A stretch of DNA of 64,000 bases from Halioxenophilus aromaticivorans (GCF_042850945.1 NZ_AP031496.1:4340001-4404000); one strand, 5' to 3'; shown: positions 1-9,573, counted from the stretch's first letter. Numbers and translations are program-made. Notes: generated from the sequence alone by a model not told the origin.

Positions 1-246
1 ATACCCGATCAGACCACAACCTACACCTTCCTTTAGCCACTGACCAACCATCCAAGCGCTAAATGGGTCATCACCTAGGTTCGTTACATAATCAACTTTA
101 ACGTTATAACGAGCCAGGTAAATAGCAGTATTTAAAGTGTCGCCTCCATACGACATAGTCATGTCGCGCGCATTTTTCTTACTTGAGGTTGGAGCCTCTG
201 ACAGCTCCAACATACATTCACCAATAACTGCAATTTTTCTCGGCAT
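1..246 (-). CDS. kdgK: 2-keto-3-deoxygluconate kinase, N-terminal part (cut by window edge)
   Basis: Only the first 82 residues are in the window; the gene runs off position 1. The translation begins MPRKIAVIGECMLELS and continues with YGGDTLNTAIYLAR and VTNLGDDPFSAWM. These are the N-terminal substrate-binding signatures of PfkB-family 2-keto-3-deoxygluconate kinases. The enzyme would phosphorylate KDG to KDPG in the cytoplasm, the last dedicated step before Entner-Doudoroff cleavage. It sits 20 bases downstream of the SDR gene on the same strand and is the last visible gene of the alginate operon. The catalytic C-terminal part is not visible, so KdgK is inferred from the N-terminus and context. 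Confidence 0.85.
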   Translation of the reverse strand, partial: MPRKIAVIGECMLELSEAPTSSKKNARDMTMSYGGDTLNTAIYLARYNVKVDYVTNLGDDPFSAWMVGQWLKEGVGCGLIGY

Positions 247-266
247 GATTCTACTAACTCAATTAT

Positions 267-1019
267 TTACGAAAATAGCAGACCGCCATTGACATCCAAA
301 TTAGCACCAGTAACAAAAGAACCTTCGTCTGTCGCCAAGAAAGAAACAGCATTTGCCACCTCATTAGGGGCTCCCTCCCGCTTCAACGGGGTATTGCCAG
401 CCACCGCTTTGCGCCCCTCTGGTTTACTAAAGGTATCGTGAAAGGTAGTGCTAATCATGCCGCAACACAGCGAATTAACTCGTATACCTTTAGGCCCTAA
501 TTCTTTGGCTAAAGAACGGGTAAATGTCATAACAGCGCCCTTAGAGGTTGCATAGGCGCATGCCCCCGGACCACCGCCATCTCGCCCGGCCTGCGAAGCG
601 AAGTTAATGATGGATGAGCCATTCATCATATAGGGAACAACGGCTTTGGTTACGAGAAACGTGGGGTTAAGATTTAGCTGAATAACTTTATTAAAGAACT
701 CTATATCCATCTCCTCTAGAGTTTTTCGGGCTACCATGCCGCCCGCAACGTTAACCAAGACATCGATGTTGTCGCCGTAGTTAACTCGGGTCCTGGCTAT
801 CATCTCATCGACTACTTCGGGGGTGGTCATATCCCCTTTAAACAACATCGCCTGACCGCCGGCTTCTTTTATCTCTTCTAGCGTCGTCTGCGCTGCATCG
901 TCACTGCCGTGATAGTTAATAACGACTTTAGCACCCTCAGCCGCAAGGCGAAGAGATACTGCCTTTCCAATATCGCGAGCGCCGCCCGTTACAATGGCGA
1001 CTTTATTTTCTAATTTCAT
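267..1019 (-). CDS. SDR-family oxidoreductase, probable DEH (4-deoxy-L-erythro-5-hexoseulose uronate) reductase
   Basis: A 250-residue classical short-chain dehydrogenase. The cofactor loop is TGGARDIG at residues 11-18, NVAGG follows near residue 90, and the catalytic set is Ser142, Tyr156 and Lys160 (YATSK). The TGGARDIG variant is what I recall for reductases of alginate-monomer pathways. The expected reaction is NAD(P)H-dependent reduction of DEH to 2-keto-3-deoxygluconate, the substrate of the kinase encoded next. The ATG at 1019 has GGGGAA about seven bases upstream. It lies between the MFS transporter and kdgK on the same strand. KduD or a generic SDR are alternatives, but the PL6 lyase upstream makes DEH the likelier substrate. 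Confidence 0.8.
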   Translation of the reverse strand: MKLENKVAIVTGGARDIGKAVSLRLAAEGAKVVINYHGSDDAAQTTLEEIKEAGGQAMLFKGDMTTPEVVDEMIARTRVNYGDNIDVLVNVAGGMVARKTLEEMDIEFFNKVIQLNLNPTFLVTKAVVPYMMNGSSIINFASQAGRDGGGPGACAYATSKGAVMTFTRSLAKELGPKGIRVNSLCCGMISTTFHDTFSKPEGRKAVAGNTPLKREGAPNEVANAVSFLATDEGSFVTGANLDVNGGLLFS

Positions 1020-1060
1020 AATAGGTTCCCCGAGTTTCGGTATAGGTTGTAAATGGGTTT

Positions 1061-1092
1061 TTAACTTTTCGGTTTTAACTTTTCGGTTTTAA
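1061..1092. repeat. 14-bp tandem duplication at the MFS stop codon
   Basis: The unit TTAACTTTTCGGTT occurs twice head to tail (1061-1074 and 1075-1088), followed by another TTAA. The stop codon of the MFS gene is in the second unit (1075-1077), and the first unit carries a redundant in-frame stop. It looks like a recent slippage or duplication event with no effect on the protein. Confidence 0.8.
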
Positions 1093-2376
1093 AGGTTCTA
1101 TAGATGGGCACAGTAGCCAAACAGCCAGTGCCGTTGTCGTGGCCAGCAGCGCACCGATAATGAAAGCAGGAGTGTAATTACCACCGGCAGTGAGCCAGGG
1201 TACGAGCGAAGTTAAAGCCGCCGCAGATAGCTTCGCGGCCATACCGCCGAAACCAGCTAACGTCCCTACTGTTTTGCCGCCGTAGAGATCGCTAGCCAAG
1301 GTTTGAATATTACCAATGGAGGTTTGGAAGCCGAATAAAATGACAGCCATCAAGATAACTGCATTGCCAGGTCCGCCAGGGTCCGCCATCGCTAATAGTG
1401 CAGGCAACATTAAACAGCACCCTATAGTAATTACCAGCTTCCTTGCCGCATTTACAGTCCAACCTGCTTCCAACCTATTCTGCGCTAGCAGCCCACCGAA
1501 CCACGCACCAAACATAGCGCCAACGTATGGAACCCAACCGTAGATACCAATCGTTTTCACGTCCATACCGTAGACTTCTGAAAGGTATATCGGTATCCAA
1601 AAAACAAATAGCCACCAGATTGGATCTATTGCCGCCGACGCAATAATTACCGCCCAACTTTGCTTTCTTGTTAACAGCTCAGATACGGTCGGGTTGTAAT
1701 CTACTGTATTTGAGTCACCACTTAAATCCGGCTTGTTCAGCTGACCACGCAAAATGTATTGTTTTTCTGACTCCGTTATCCAAGGATGCGAGCCCGGCGG
1801 AGCCTTAACCAGAGTAATCCATGGCAACAGCCACATCAGACCAGCCAGCCCAACTAAAATGAAGATTACTTTCCAACTAAAATAGACAGAAAGAAATGCG
1901 ATTAAGGGAATTGATATAATGCCACCGATGGCGGCGCCGGAATTGAATATTCCTTGTGCTAGTGCTCGCTCTTTAGTCGGAAACCATTCAGCACTACCTT
2001 TAGTAGCCCCAGGCCAATTGCCTGCTTCCGCCACTCCCAGAATAGCTCGAAAGATACTGAAACTAACGACACCCTTTGCCAAGGCGTGCAGGGCAGTAGC
2101 AATTGACCACACACCAATTGAAAGAACGAAACCTAGACGAGTACCCACCAAGTCGAATATTTTTCCGAAGATAGCCTGACCAAATGCGTAGGAAAAAACA
2201 AACACGACGGAGATAAACGCATAGATCTCCTTTCGTTCGTCATCCGTTTTTTCCGGGTACAGATCTGCAGATATAGCCGGCCACAAAACATTTAACGACT
2301 GACGATCAATGTAATTAATAACAGTAGCTACGGCAATTAGGACGATTACCCACCATCTTAGACTTTTAATTTTCAC
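1075..2376 (-). CDS. MFS transporter, hexuronate/uronate family (ExuT-like)
   Basis: A 433-residue polytopic membrane protein of the anion:cation symporter branch of the major facilitator superfamily. The N-terminus KSLRWWVIVLIAVATVINYI followed by DRQSL is the TM1 signature of hexuronate transporters, and EAGNWPGATKGSAEWFP is the ExuT-like segment after TM4. It probably imports unsaturated alginate monosaccharide or DEH across the inner membrane. Its ATG at 2376 overlaps the 3' end of the cupin gene by 11 bases, which suggests translational coupling. The substrate is inferred from the operon; another uronate or sugar acid is possible. Confidence 0.85.
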   Translation of the reverse strand: MKIKSLRWWVIVLIAVATVINYIDRQSLNVLWPAISADLYPEKTDDERKEIYAFISVVFVFSYAFGQAIFGKIFDLVGTRLGFVLSIGVWSIATALHALAKGVVSFSIFRAILGVAEAGNWPGATKGSAEWFPTKERALAQGIFNSGAAIGGIISIPLIAFLSVYFSWKVIFILVGLAGLMWLLPWITLVKAPPGSHPWITESEKQYILRGQLNKPDLSGDSNTVDYNPTVSELLTRKQSWAVIIASAAIDPIWWLFVFWIPIYLSEVYGMDVKTIGIYGWVPYVGAMFGAWFGGLLAQNRLEAGWTVNAARKLVITIGCCLMLPALLAMADPGGPGNAVILMAVILFGFQTSIGNIQTLASDLYGGKTVGTLAGFGGMAAKLSAAALTSLVPWLTAGGNYTPAFIIGALLATTTALAVWLLCPSIEPLKPKS

Positions 2377-2719
2377 CTGAGTTAGCCTTTATAAAATCTT
2401 CTCTACAAGGACTAAAGACGTCGATTAACAAGCCTGCTTCCTTACATAAAGCGCCATGGGCAATGTTAGGTTCCATGAAGAAACAGTCTCCCTCTTCTAG
2501 CGTCTTAACTTCGTCGCCCACTGTCACCTCAAATCTACCTTTAGCAATATAGGTCACCTGAGAATGAAAATGGCTGTGTATGTAGCCCTCGCTACCTTGC
2601 TCGAACCATACTTTGACCATCATAATTTGTTCGTTATATCCCAAAACCTGACGTGTAATTCCCCCGCCCAGGTCTTCTTTCTCCGTACCCTCAGCACACA
2701 CAAAAGCCTTTGTTTGCAT
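2366..2719 (-). CDS. kdgF: Cupin-domain protein, KdgF-like uronate ring-opening enzyme
   Basis: A 117-residue single-domain cupin beginning MQTKAFVCAEG. Metal-ligand residues are visible in HSHFHSQVTY (cupin motif 1) and in EPNIAHGA (motif 2). KdgF proteins speed the conversion of 4,5-unsaturated uronates, released by alginate or pectin lyases, to the linear ketone DEH or DKI. The start at 2719 is chosen because AGGAAAGG stands a few bases upstream; an upstream ATG at 2737 lacks such a site. It lies between the alginate lyase and the transporter and overlaps the latter, exactly where KdgF is found in alginate operons. A generic metal-binding cupin cannot be excluded. Confidence 0.8.
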   Translation of the reverse strand: MQTKAFVCAEGTEKEDLGGGITRQVLGYNEQIMMVKVWFEQGSEGYIHSHFHSQVTYIAKGRFEVTVGDEVKTLEEGDCFFMEPNIAHGALCKEAGLLIDVFSPCREDFIKANSGEN

Positions 2720-2746
2720 AACACCTTTCCTATACACCGTTCCAGG

Positions 2747-5008
2747 TTAATCAACGAATTTATTCTCGACAATTGCCGTAGAGGAGCCCGTGTTGTATAA
2801 CTCTTCAATAGCCTCCAATTCCGTTCTTTCGAACAGATTGTCTACCACCGACGTTCTCGGCTCTCCAACAGTGTGCACCACAGATACTGATCCTGAGTCG
2901 ATAAAGTGATTGTTGGCAATATTCGCAACCTGCACACCATGTAGCGATATGGAAGGTACCGAACTTAGACCAGAAGCATTACCAACCGCTTTAATATTAG
3001 AGCGATTTATATCAAGGTGAGGGCCGAAGGTGCTTTCGTCCGAGCCACCTCGATAAAGTCTAATTAACCCGCCGCTGATATTTGCAAATGTCGAATCAGA
3101 AATACTGACATATTCAGCATTGTAAATTCCGATATTATCCACCTCTGAATCTAGCTTAAGAACTGCGCCGCTAACGCCTTCTATGGTGCAATGGCTAATT
3201 GAAATTTGATCAGCCATAGTACCTTTCGCAACTGCAATTACGTTGAAGTTTTTATTTACATCCAATTCTTTGAAGTTACTTCGATTAATTTCGATTTCGT
3301 AGTTGTTCAGCATAGAATATCGACTGGTTCGAATTACAGAGTTGTTTTGATAGTCGGGGGCCTCTGCGCCTGTAATCGACAAGTCGTTAATGGATAAACT
3401 ACCGCCATCAACAAGTTCGAATAGCGTAGAACGCTCATAACTAATTGCAACCTCTCCTGAGCCTTGCAACCGCAGTGATTTGTCTATTTTTAGTATCTTG
3501 CTTACGTGGTATTTACCTGGATTCAGATGCAGCACATCTCCATCTTCTGCAACCACAATAGCCTGCGACAGCGTGTCCATACCAGGCTCAACCGCGATTT
3601 TCTTGCCGTAACCAAAGCGACCGCTCTTTTCTGGCTTTTGAAACCAGTTCACACCAACATCTTCTTTCTCAACTGGTATTAAATCCTTGGCAATACCCAC
3701 CGTTGCTAACGACGAGTCTACGGGCACCTTTAACCCATACTTTGATTCCGACATACTAAACTTGCGATGCAGCACACCTGGATCAACAACCGGATGCGCT
3801 TTGCCGTTTGTTACGTTACCTCTAAAATTAATACCGCTAATATCGTCGTAAACAGCGAAGACTTCACTTTCGTTATCGTTGTAGATTAAATTGTTGGCAA
3901 ACAGTGTTCTGACAGGAACCGCACTTCGCTCTTGATCACTACCGGCTGCAAATTGTATTCGACCACTATTAACGATAGAGTTATTCTCGATTACAGAGTC
4001 TTCTACTCGGTCATATCGATTGATTGGTGAGTTGGGTACGCCATTCATCAAGACTAGCGCCCCACCGAACCGATAACCAGCCAGCCCTTCCAGATAATTA
4101 TTTTTTACAACCTGCCTTTTATTAATAACCCGTATACCGCCCGTGTGGTCGATGTTGTTACCATAAAAAACATTGGACTCAACCAAATTGTCATGCCCAT
4201 GCCTAAGAGTTAAGGTTCCACGAGATTCGTAAAACACATTACCCCTATAAACATTACCACCCGATTTATTTGAAATTATCTCAAGCTCACCATCACAGCG
4301 ATCAAAGTAGTTATTTTCTATTACAGTACGTGAGTATGTTCTTGAGTAGTGACTCGTACCCACCCGTAGAGTCTCTCCTCCATTGGACCCTAGTGTTGGT
4401 CTTGGCCCGAAGTAATTATGATCGATACGATGGTGATTTTCGCGACTCTTTTCGGAGTCGAGCCTTACCGCCAAGGTAACACCCTTGTTTTGCTTTCCCT
4501 CAAGATGGCTGTGATCAAAACGATTGTGCCTACCGTACAGCGCCACCCAATAGTCCGTCTCAAAACGCTCGGGGTTGGAGTAATAGTAGATCACCGTTTG
4601 GGTTACACGAGAGTGGTTTGCCACGCTTTATTTGTCCTTACGAAACGAAATAACGGCTCCCGATGGCGTATGCCCATCTCGAAACACAAGACCCGACACG
4701 ACTAGATACTCCCCTGCCAAACGAAGATTGGATTGACCCGTTAAGACAACGTTACCATTCGTCTGGGCTCGCAGAGTAATAGGCTTATCTGGCGTACCAT
4801 TACCTTCCAATAGTATTTCGAAGTCATGCCATTTTCCGTCGCTCAGAATGACAGTATCACCAGCAACGAGTTTACTGCTTAGCCCCTGATATTCAGCTGG
4901 AGTTTTTACCAAATACTCCGCTGCATAGGCACTCGATGCAATGTTAAGTAAGAATAGAACAAGCGAATGACGCAATAAGCTAGACATAAAACTATAGAGA
5001 CCCTGCAT
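2747..5008 (-). pseudogene. PL6-family alginate lyase (chondroitinase-B fold), interrupted by one in-frame TAA
   Basis: The reading frame encodes a 752-residue polysaccharide lyase family 6 protein except for one TAA at 4628-4630. The first 126 codons hold a signal peptide (MSSLLRHSLVLFLLNIASSAYA from the second Met, cleaved before AEYLV) and the first beta-helix coils. After the stop the same frame continues through a GTG two codons later (4624) for 625 codons. This part has the catalytic Lys in ISNKSGG and Arg in LRHG, 21 residues apart as in characterised PL6 enzymes, and a second C-terminal beta-helix domain. AAGGA lies about 10 bases before the GTG, so a leaderless second fragment could be re-initiated, but it would stay in the cytoplasm. 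Alternatives are a sequencing error or readthrough. Confidence 0.85.
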
Positions 5009-5033
5009 TAAATGTAATTACTTTCCTGAGTTT

Positions 5034-5057
5034 GGAATACCCGTTGTTGGGCATTCC
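5034..5057 (-). promoter_or_regulatory. Intercistronic hairpin between TonB receptor and PL6 lyase
   Basis: GGAATACCC and GGGCATTCC form a 9-bp stem with one G-U pair around a six-base loop. There is no T run after it. It sits between the receptor stop and the lyase start, a place where stem-loops often stabilise the upstream mRNA or cause partial termination. The function is inference. Confidence 0.45.
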
Positions 5058-5073
5058 ATCATGTCGCCACCTA

Positions 5074-8000
5074 TCAAATTTTTGCGCTAATACCCAAGAA
5101 TAGGCGTGGCCCGTAGACGTTTAGCTCACCCAGATTGTCTTCTGTATAGAAATATTGAGTCTTGGGCTCATCAAGAATATTAATCGCCTCTAAAGATACC
5201 TTTATGTTGTCAGTGACTCGGTAGGATGCTCTGGCTTCCCACACACCCACGTCCCCCACAAACCTTAGACGAGTACCGTTCGACGTATAGGGCTGAAAGT
5301 AATCGCTACGATACTTATAGATAACAGACGCGTCGAAGTTACCGATTTGATAATACAATTGTGCCGACCCGGTTTGCTTAGAAAACCCAGGCAAGTTACC
5401 AGGAGAAACGATGCCAATATTCGTCTGTATATAATTACCATTTTCGTCGGTATAACCACGTTCACCCAGATTACTGTCTTCAAACTCGAAGTCTGAATCG
5501 GCCCAGTTGTAACTAAGCTTTAGGCCCAAACCATCAAAAGGCTCTGGGAGCATGGAAAAACGAGTGGTTGCGGTGAGTTCGAAACCGTACAAAGTACTTT
5601 CGTCATCATTAGTTTGGCTGAGAATAACCGGAACGGTTATGTCCACACCATCGACATTATAGGTTTCATTGGTTACTACGTTCTCAAATCCACCAATAAA
5701 ATCCTTATAGTAAACACCAAATGCCAGCAGGGAGTCGTCGTTGGGATACCACTCATAGGAGATGTCATAATTCCAGGAAGTAAGCGGCTTAAAGCCTGGA
5801 TTGCCTGATGCGTTAACGCTTGATATGAGCTCATTGACATCGGTAATTCCACTGTCGTCATCGGAAATCGTAGTAAACGAGCGCGAGAACCCCATGTCCG
5901 AAGGATTAGCTCTAGATAGGCCACGGAAGATACTACCTCTGATGGTTTTATTTTCAGCTATATCCGCAACAAAACTAAAGCTGGGTAACCACTCAGTGTA
6001 ATCTGAACCGCCTTTTACTCGGTCAATTGAATCCAATTCAATCAACGCTAAGTTCAGCGCGTCACTGGCGTCCACCTGATACGACGATCGAATCCCTATA
6101 GATTCCACGTCAGTCTGAACCATCCGCAAACCAAACTTGCCCCGCACTGGGATACCAGCTAACTCCGCTTCATAGTGCGCCTGAAGATAAGCCGCAAAGG
6201 TTTCTTCAGTCACATCGATTGTGTTTGCCCCTCGCTCTAAATCTGGATATGCCAAATCCGCATCAAAGAAGTCAACCACGCCCTGGACCATGCAACGCGT
6301 ATCGAAGGTAGCCCAACTATTTCCGGATGAAAGGACGTTCCCCAGATCATCGACTGTAGTAAAAAGATCCCCGCTTCGCTCTGACGCTAAGAATTCGTTG
6401 CCCTCTTGAAAAGAGTTTTGACAAGCTTGGTTCAGCGCAAGAATTTGTGCATTACTTTCCGCCTCAGTGCGAGTGACATCATTATAGGTATTATCCCTGT
6501 CGTTTCGAATCTCAAATTCAGTACGTGCCCCGCTCAGTGAATAGTAGTCTAATTTAGAGAATCTAACACCGGCGTCAATGGCCGTGACTATACTTCCGTT
6601 TAAGTCGTAATTCAGATCAAATCTAATTGCATCATTTGTATTGGTTCGATCTAAATCATTGTCAATTCGTGCCCGATAGCGGTCGGCAAATAAACTGTGG
6701 TCATCAACATCTGCATCGACAATAGTATAGCTTCCAGCATCGCTACTACCTCTTTCCCAGTTAGTAAGAAAACGAGGGTCAGTCTGGGTACGAATTAAAT
6801 ACTGCTGCTCGGTTCGGGTAGTTTCAGAAAAGGAAATATCACCGCTTAACGTCAAAGTGTCAGTTACCTGCCAAGCAGCAGATAAGCCACCCCCAAGATA
6901 TTCCTCGGTTCGGTTATAGGTTTCTCCACGCGCCTCTATTTGCGTTTCCGTGGTGAGTGATGACGTAGCACCAGTATTTGATAAATTTAATGAATCATAG
7001 GTAGTACCAACGGTATTGCGGCGCAGATTGACAAACGCAATGTCATGCCGATCCTCTTCTTGCACCCGTTCAGACCATTGAACATCGAAATTAATGTCAA
7101 CACTATCATTAGGCTGAAACTGTACTGCGGCAAAGAAAGAATCTCTGTAATCACTCGTATCGTTCTGTCGGTATCCACGCTCATTCGGCACAACAACGAA
7201 ACGGCTGTTCAAATCAGCAGAGCCGACCCGGGTATCATAGCCAGTACTATTGTCACCGTCGTAATTCACAGAATCACCGCCACCTGCGAAGTCCTCACAA
7301 TCATCCGAAGCAGTCGCGACATTTGAAAATCCACGGCCAACGCCTTCCTCCAAATTACTAGGATCAGCAAGACACGCACGATTAGAGGTTCCCGTTGGGC
7401 TGTTAGACCTCACCTCCTGCTCTGGCTGAGATATTTCGCTCCTTTGCACACCAACAGCAACGCCTATGTGAGCACCATTTGTAAACTCAAACTGATCAAC
7501 ATAGCTTGCGGTAGCCCTGTGCCCAATGTCACCAGACATTGCCCCATCTACATCAAGTTGATCTGGATTGACGTTACCCTTCAGATCGAATTGAGCTCTT
7601 CTTTCTCCATAGTCAAGCGGCTTTAAGGTTTCTAGCTGTATCTGCCCGGCAACGCCGCCTTCTATTTGCGCTGCGTCTTGAGTTTTGTAAATAGCGACCT
7701 TACTCATTAGTTCTGCCGGGAATTGAGAGAAATTAACCGAGCGATCTCCAGAACCATTTGTCGCCTCCCGACCGTTAAATACGGTCGAGCTCAAAAACGG
7801 CCCTAGGCCACGAATGGAAATTTCAGTTGCACCGCCATTTTCACGATGAGATGCAGCGCCAGTGATAGACTCTAAAGCCTCTCCGATAGATAGAGCCGGC
7901 AATTCGCCAATATCTCCGGCCGACAAGCCATCAACCACCTCCGTTGCATCTCTTTTAATATTGATTGCGTTTTGAATGGTTTTGCGGGTGCCAGTAACGA

Positions 8001-8160
8001 CCACTTCTTCTAATGCTCGCGCAGCATCCTGAGCACTAGACTCCTGCGCAAAGGAGGGCTCAGCCAAAGCGCCAAATATTGCGGCAGCCAAAGCAGATTT
8101 GATGAACAGTTTTCGCTCACCGGAGCTAAACAGAGTTTTGATATCTTTATTGTTTGTCAT
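5074..8160 (-). CDS. TonB-dependent outer-membrane receptor (alginate oligosaccharide uptake, first copy)
   Basis: A 1028-residue receptor of the large Xanthomonas/Caulobacter-type TonB family. Residues 1-38 are an unusually long leader ending in AEPSFAQE. A TonB-box-like EEVVVTG follows at about residue 51, then a plug domain (DIGELPALSIGEALESITG and SIRGLGPFLSSTVFNGR). The rest is a 22-strand barrel ending GPRLFLGISAKI. It should import oligosaccharides through the outer membrane using TonB-ExbBD energy. It is the first gene of the minus-strand operon that continues with PL6 lyase, kdgF, MFS, SDR and kdgK, so alginate oligomers are the likely ligand. No SusD partner is present, as usual for Proteobacteria. 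The last residue is Ile rather than the common Phe. Confidence 0.92.
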   Translation of the reverse strand: MTNNKDIKTLFSSGERKLFIKSALAAAIFGALAEPSFAQESSAQDAARALEEVVVTGTRKTIQNAINIKRDATEVVDGLSAGDIGELPALSIGEALESITGAASHRENGGATEISIRGLGPFLSSTVFNGREATNGSGDRSVNFSQFPAELMSKVAIYKTQDAAQIEGGVAGQIQLETLKPLDYGERRAQFDLKGNVNPDQLDVDGAMSGDIGHRATASYVDQFEFTNGAHIGVAVGVQRSEISQPEQEVRSNSPTGTSNRACLADPSNLEEGVGRGFSNVATASDDCEDFAGGGDSVNYDGDNSTGYDTRVGSADLNSRFVVVPNERGYRQNDTSDYRDSFFAAVQFQPNDSVDINFDVQWSERVQEEDRHDIAFVNLRRNTVGTTYDSLNLSNTGATSSLTTETQIEARGETYNRTEEYLGGGLSAAWQVTDTLTLSGDISFSETTRTEQQYLIRTQTDPRFLTNWERGSSDAGSYTIVDADVDDHSLFADRYRARIDNDLDRTNTNDAIRFDLNYDLNGSIVTAIDAGVRFSKLDYYSLSGARTEFEIRNDRDNTYNDVTRTEAESNAQILALNQACQNSFQEGNEFLASERSGDLFTTVDDLGNVLSSGNSWATFDTRCMVQGVVDFFDADLAYPDLERGANTIDVTEETFAAYLQAHYEAELAGIPVRGKFGLRMVQTDVESIGIRSSYQVDASDALNLALIELDSIDRVKGGSDYTEWLPSFSFVADIAENKTIRGSIFRGLSRANPSDMGFSRSFTTISDDDSGITDVNELISSVNASGNPGFKPLTSWNYDISYEWYPNDDSLLAFGVYYKDFIGGFENVVTNETYNVDGVDITVPVILSQTNDDESTLYGFELTATTRFSMLPEPFDGLGLKLSYNWADSDFEFEDSNLGERGYTDENGNYIQTNIGIVSPGNLPGFSKQTGSAQLYYQIGNFDASVIYKYRSDYFQPYTSNGTRLRFVGDVGVWEARASYRVTDNIKVSLEAINILDEPKTQYFYTEDNLGELNVYGPRLFLGISAKI

Positions 8161-8488
8161 GCTGTGCCTCTCAATCCCACGCTCTCACCTAGTAATTATC
8201 AAAATTGACGGCGGAACGACTGATGTATCGTTATTGTGTTTTCAGCGGGATTGATAGTAGAGATGACTGACAAGATTGTCAATACAATTGGTAATAACAA
8301 ATTTAGCCACTTGTAATACCACAAACAGCCAGCAAGAAGAGAAAAATTCATTCACAGAGAAAAATCATGCAGACACTATTGCCCAAGCAATAATGCAAAA
8401 CTGACGCACTGAAAAGAGAGAGATGACGAGCTAACAGAGAGGGGACAGAGGAGGGGCGGCACAATACTAGAGGTACTAAGGTATCTCA
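8161..8488 (-). promoter_or_regulatory. Promoter/leader region of the alginate operon with a GntR-type half-palindrome
   Basis: No gene is visible in this stretch. ATTGGTAATAACAAAT at 8287-8302 is an imperfect inverted repeat of the ATTGGTnnnACCAAT type bound by many FadR-subfamily GntR regulators. TTGTCAATACAATTGG immediately before it and TTGTAATACCACAA just after (8311-8324) may be further half-sites. The exact core ATTGGTAATAA recurs, inverted, before the second receptor gene at 9507-9517. I see no convincing -35/-10 pair. Confidence 0.5.
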
Positions 8489-8515
8489 AAAGGTGGCGAG
8501 ACAAGCACCACCTTT
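8489..8515 (-). terminator. Rho-independent terminator after the GntR gene
   Basis: On the minus strand AAAGGTGG and CCACCTTT form an 8-bp stem around an 11-base loop, followed by a short T stretch, 28 bases after the regulator stop. It separates the regulator transcript from the receptor operon. Confidence 0.6.
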
Positions 8516-8542
8516 AGGAAGAAGCTTTGTTACTGATCCACG

Positions 8543-9310
8543 CTAGTCTGCCGCGCTATTGGCAGTATCTATCATTCGATTAGCCGAAAAACGCTCTCTG
8601 TTTTGCGATAACTTGAGCCGCACCTCAGCTACAGCTTCCTCCTCCGCATTAGCATGTAGTGCATCTAAAGCCCTTTTAAAATGCTGCCTCATAGCTAAGC
8701 GAGCGGCCTGTGGGTCGCCTTTTTCCAAGGCGTCAATCACGGCTCTATGCTCCTGCAAGCGAACAGCTGGATCCGGCTTACAAACGGATTCATGGGCACG
8801 ACGAATGGAATCAACACCCTGCTGTGTATCCCACAGTTCACGCACCATGTCCATCAGCATCTTATTTTTAGTAGCTTCAGCAATAATGGAATGGAACTTT
8901 CGATCGGCACAATCACGCCCGAGGTTGGTAAATTCGTTTTCTTCAGCCATCACATCGAGTACTTGCCGCAGTTGCGATATTTGCTCGGGACGAATCATGG
9001 TCGCCGCCAAAGCTGCCACCTCACCCTCCACCAAGACCCTAGACTCTATTAGCTCAAAGGGGCTTACCGCTTTATTGGCATGAGATTCCTTTTCAACAGC
9101 AGCAACGTACATTCCAGAACCGGTTTTAACTTCGATCCTCCCAGTTGCCTCCAGCGCTATGACAGCTTCTCGCACAGTAGGGCGGCTCACATCAAATCTA
9201 TCAGCCAACTCCCTCTCGGCAGGCAAGCGACTACCCACCGGGAATTCACCGGATTGAATCAATCGCGTGATTTCAGCGACTACCTGCCGATATAGGCGAT
9301 TACCACTCAT
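8543..9310 (-). CDS. GntR-family transcriptional regulator, FadR subfamily
   Basis: A 255-residue regulator. The winged-helix domain (residues 1-70) reads LYRQVVAEITRLIQSGEF, SRLPAERELADRFDVSRPTV and GSGMYV. An all-helical FCD effector domain follows, with the metal-ligand pattern around ADRKFHSIIAEATKN and QEHRAVIDALEKGD. FadR-type proteins bind sugar acids or other carboxylates and usually repress. It lies between the two divergent TonB-receptor genes, so it probably controls both in response to an alginate breakdown product such as KDG. The ATG at 9310 is preferred over the GTG at 9322 by similarity to family N-termini; neither has a strong ribosome site. The effector is inference. Confidence 0.88.
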   Translation of the reverse strand: MSGNRLYRQVVAEITRLIQSGEFPVGSRLPAERELADRFDVSRPTVREAVIALEATGRIEVKTGSGMYVAAVEKESHANKAVSPFELIESRVLVEGEVAALAATMIRPEQISQLRQVLDVMAEENEFTNLGRDCADRKFHSIIAEATKNKMLMDMVRELWDTQQGVDSIRRAHESVCKPDPAVRLQEHRAVIDALEKGDPQAARLAMRQHFKRALDALHANAEEEAVAEVRLKLSQNRERFSANRMIDTANSAAD

Positions 9311-9506
9311 ACTAATTGCCACTCTGTATCTAAATCCGCATCAGTATTGCGCGGAACTTTGGTCAGACAACTATACATCGCTTATCAGCGCCAGCCAAAT
9401 ACAAAACCAGAATCCCGCGTGTACCAGTTTCAAACCAAGGCCAATAAACACAAGCCTTTTACTCGACCAGAACCGTGGGAGCACACACCTCTAAGCACGC
9501 AACACA

Positions 9507-9573
9507 TTATTACCAATAATTAATACCAATATTGATATTTGGTTTGACATTTATAAATTAATTGGTAAATTAA
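9507..9573 (+). promoter_or_regulatory. Cluster of ACCAAT/ATTGGT operator-like sites before the second TonB receptor
   Basis: TTATTACCAAT (9507-9517) and TTAATACCAAT (9520-9530) are two copies of one half-site. ATTGGTAAATTAA (9561-9573) is an inverted copy, and ATATTTGG lies between. The first is the exact reverse complement of the site at 8287-8297 in the other receptor promoter. The layout fits binding by the GntR regulator encoded next door. The promoter elements themselves are not clear. Confidence 0.5.
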
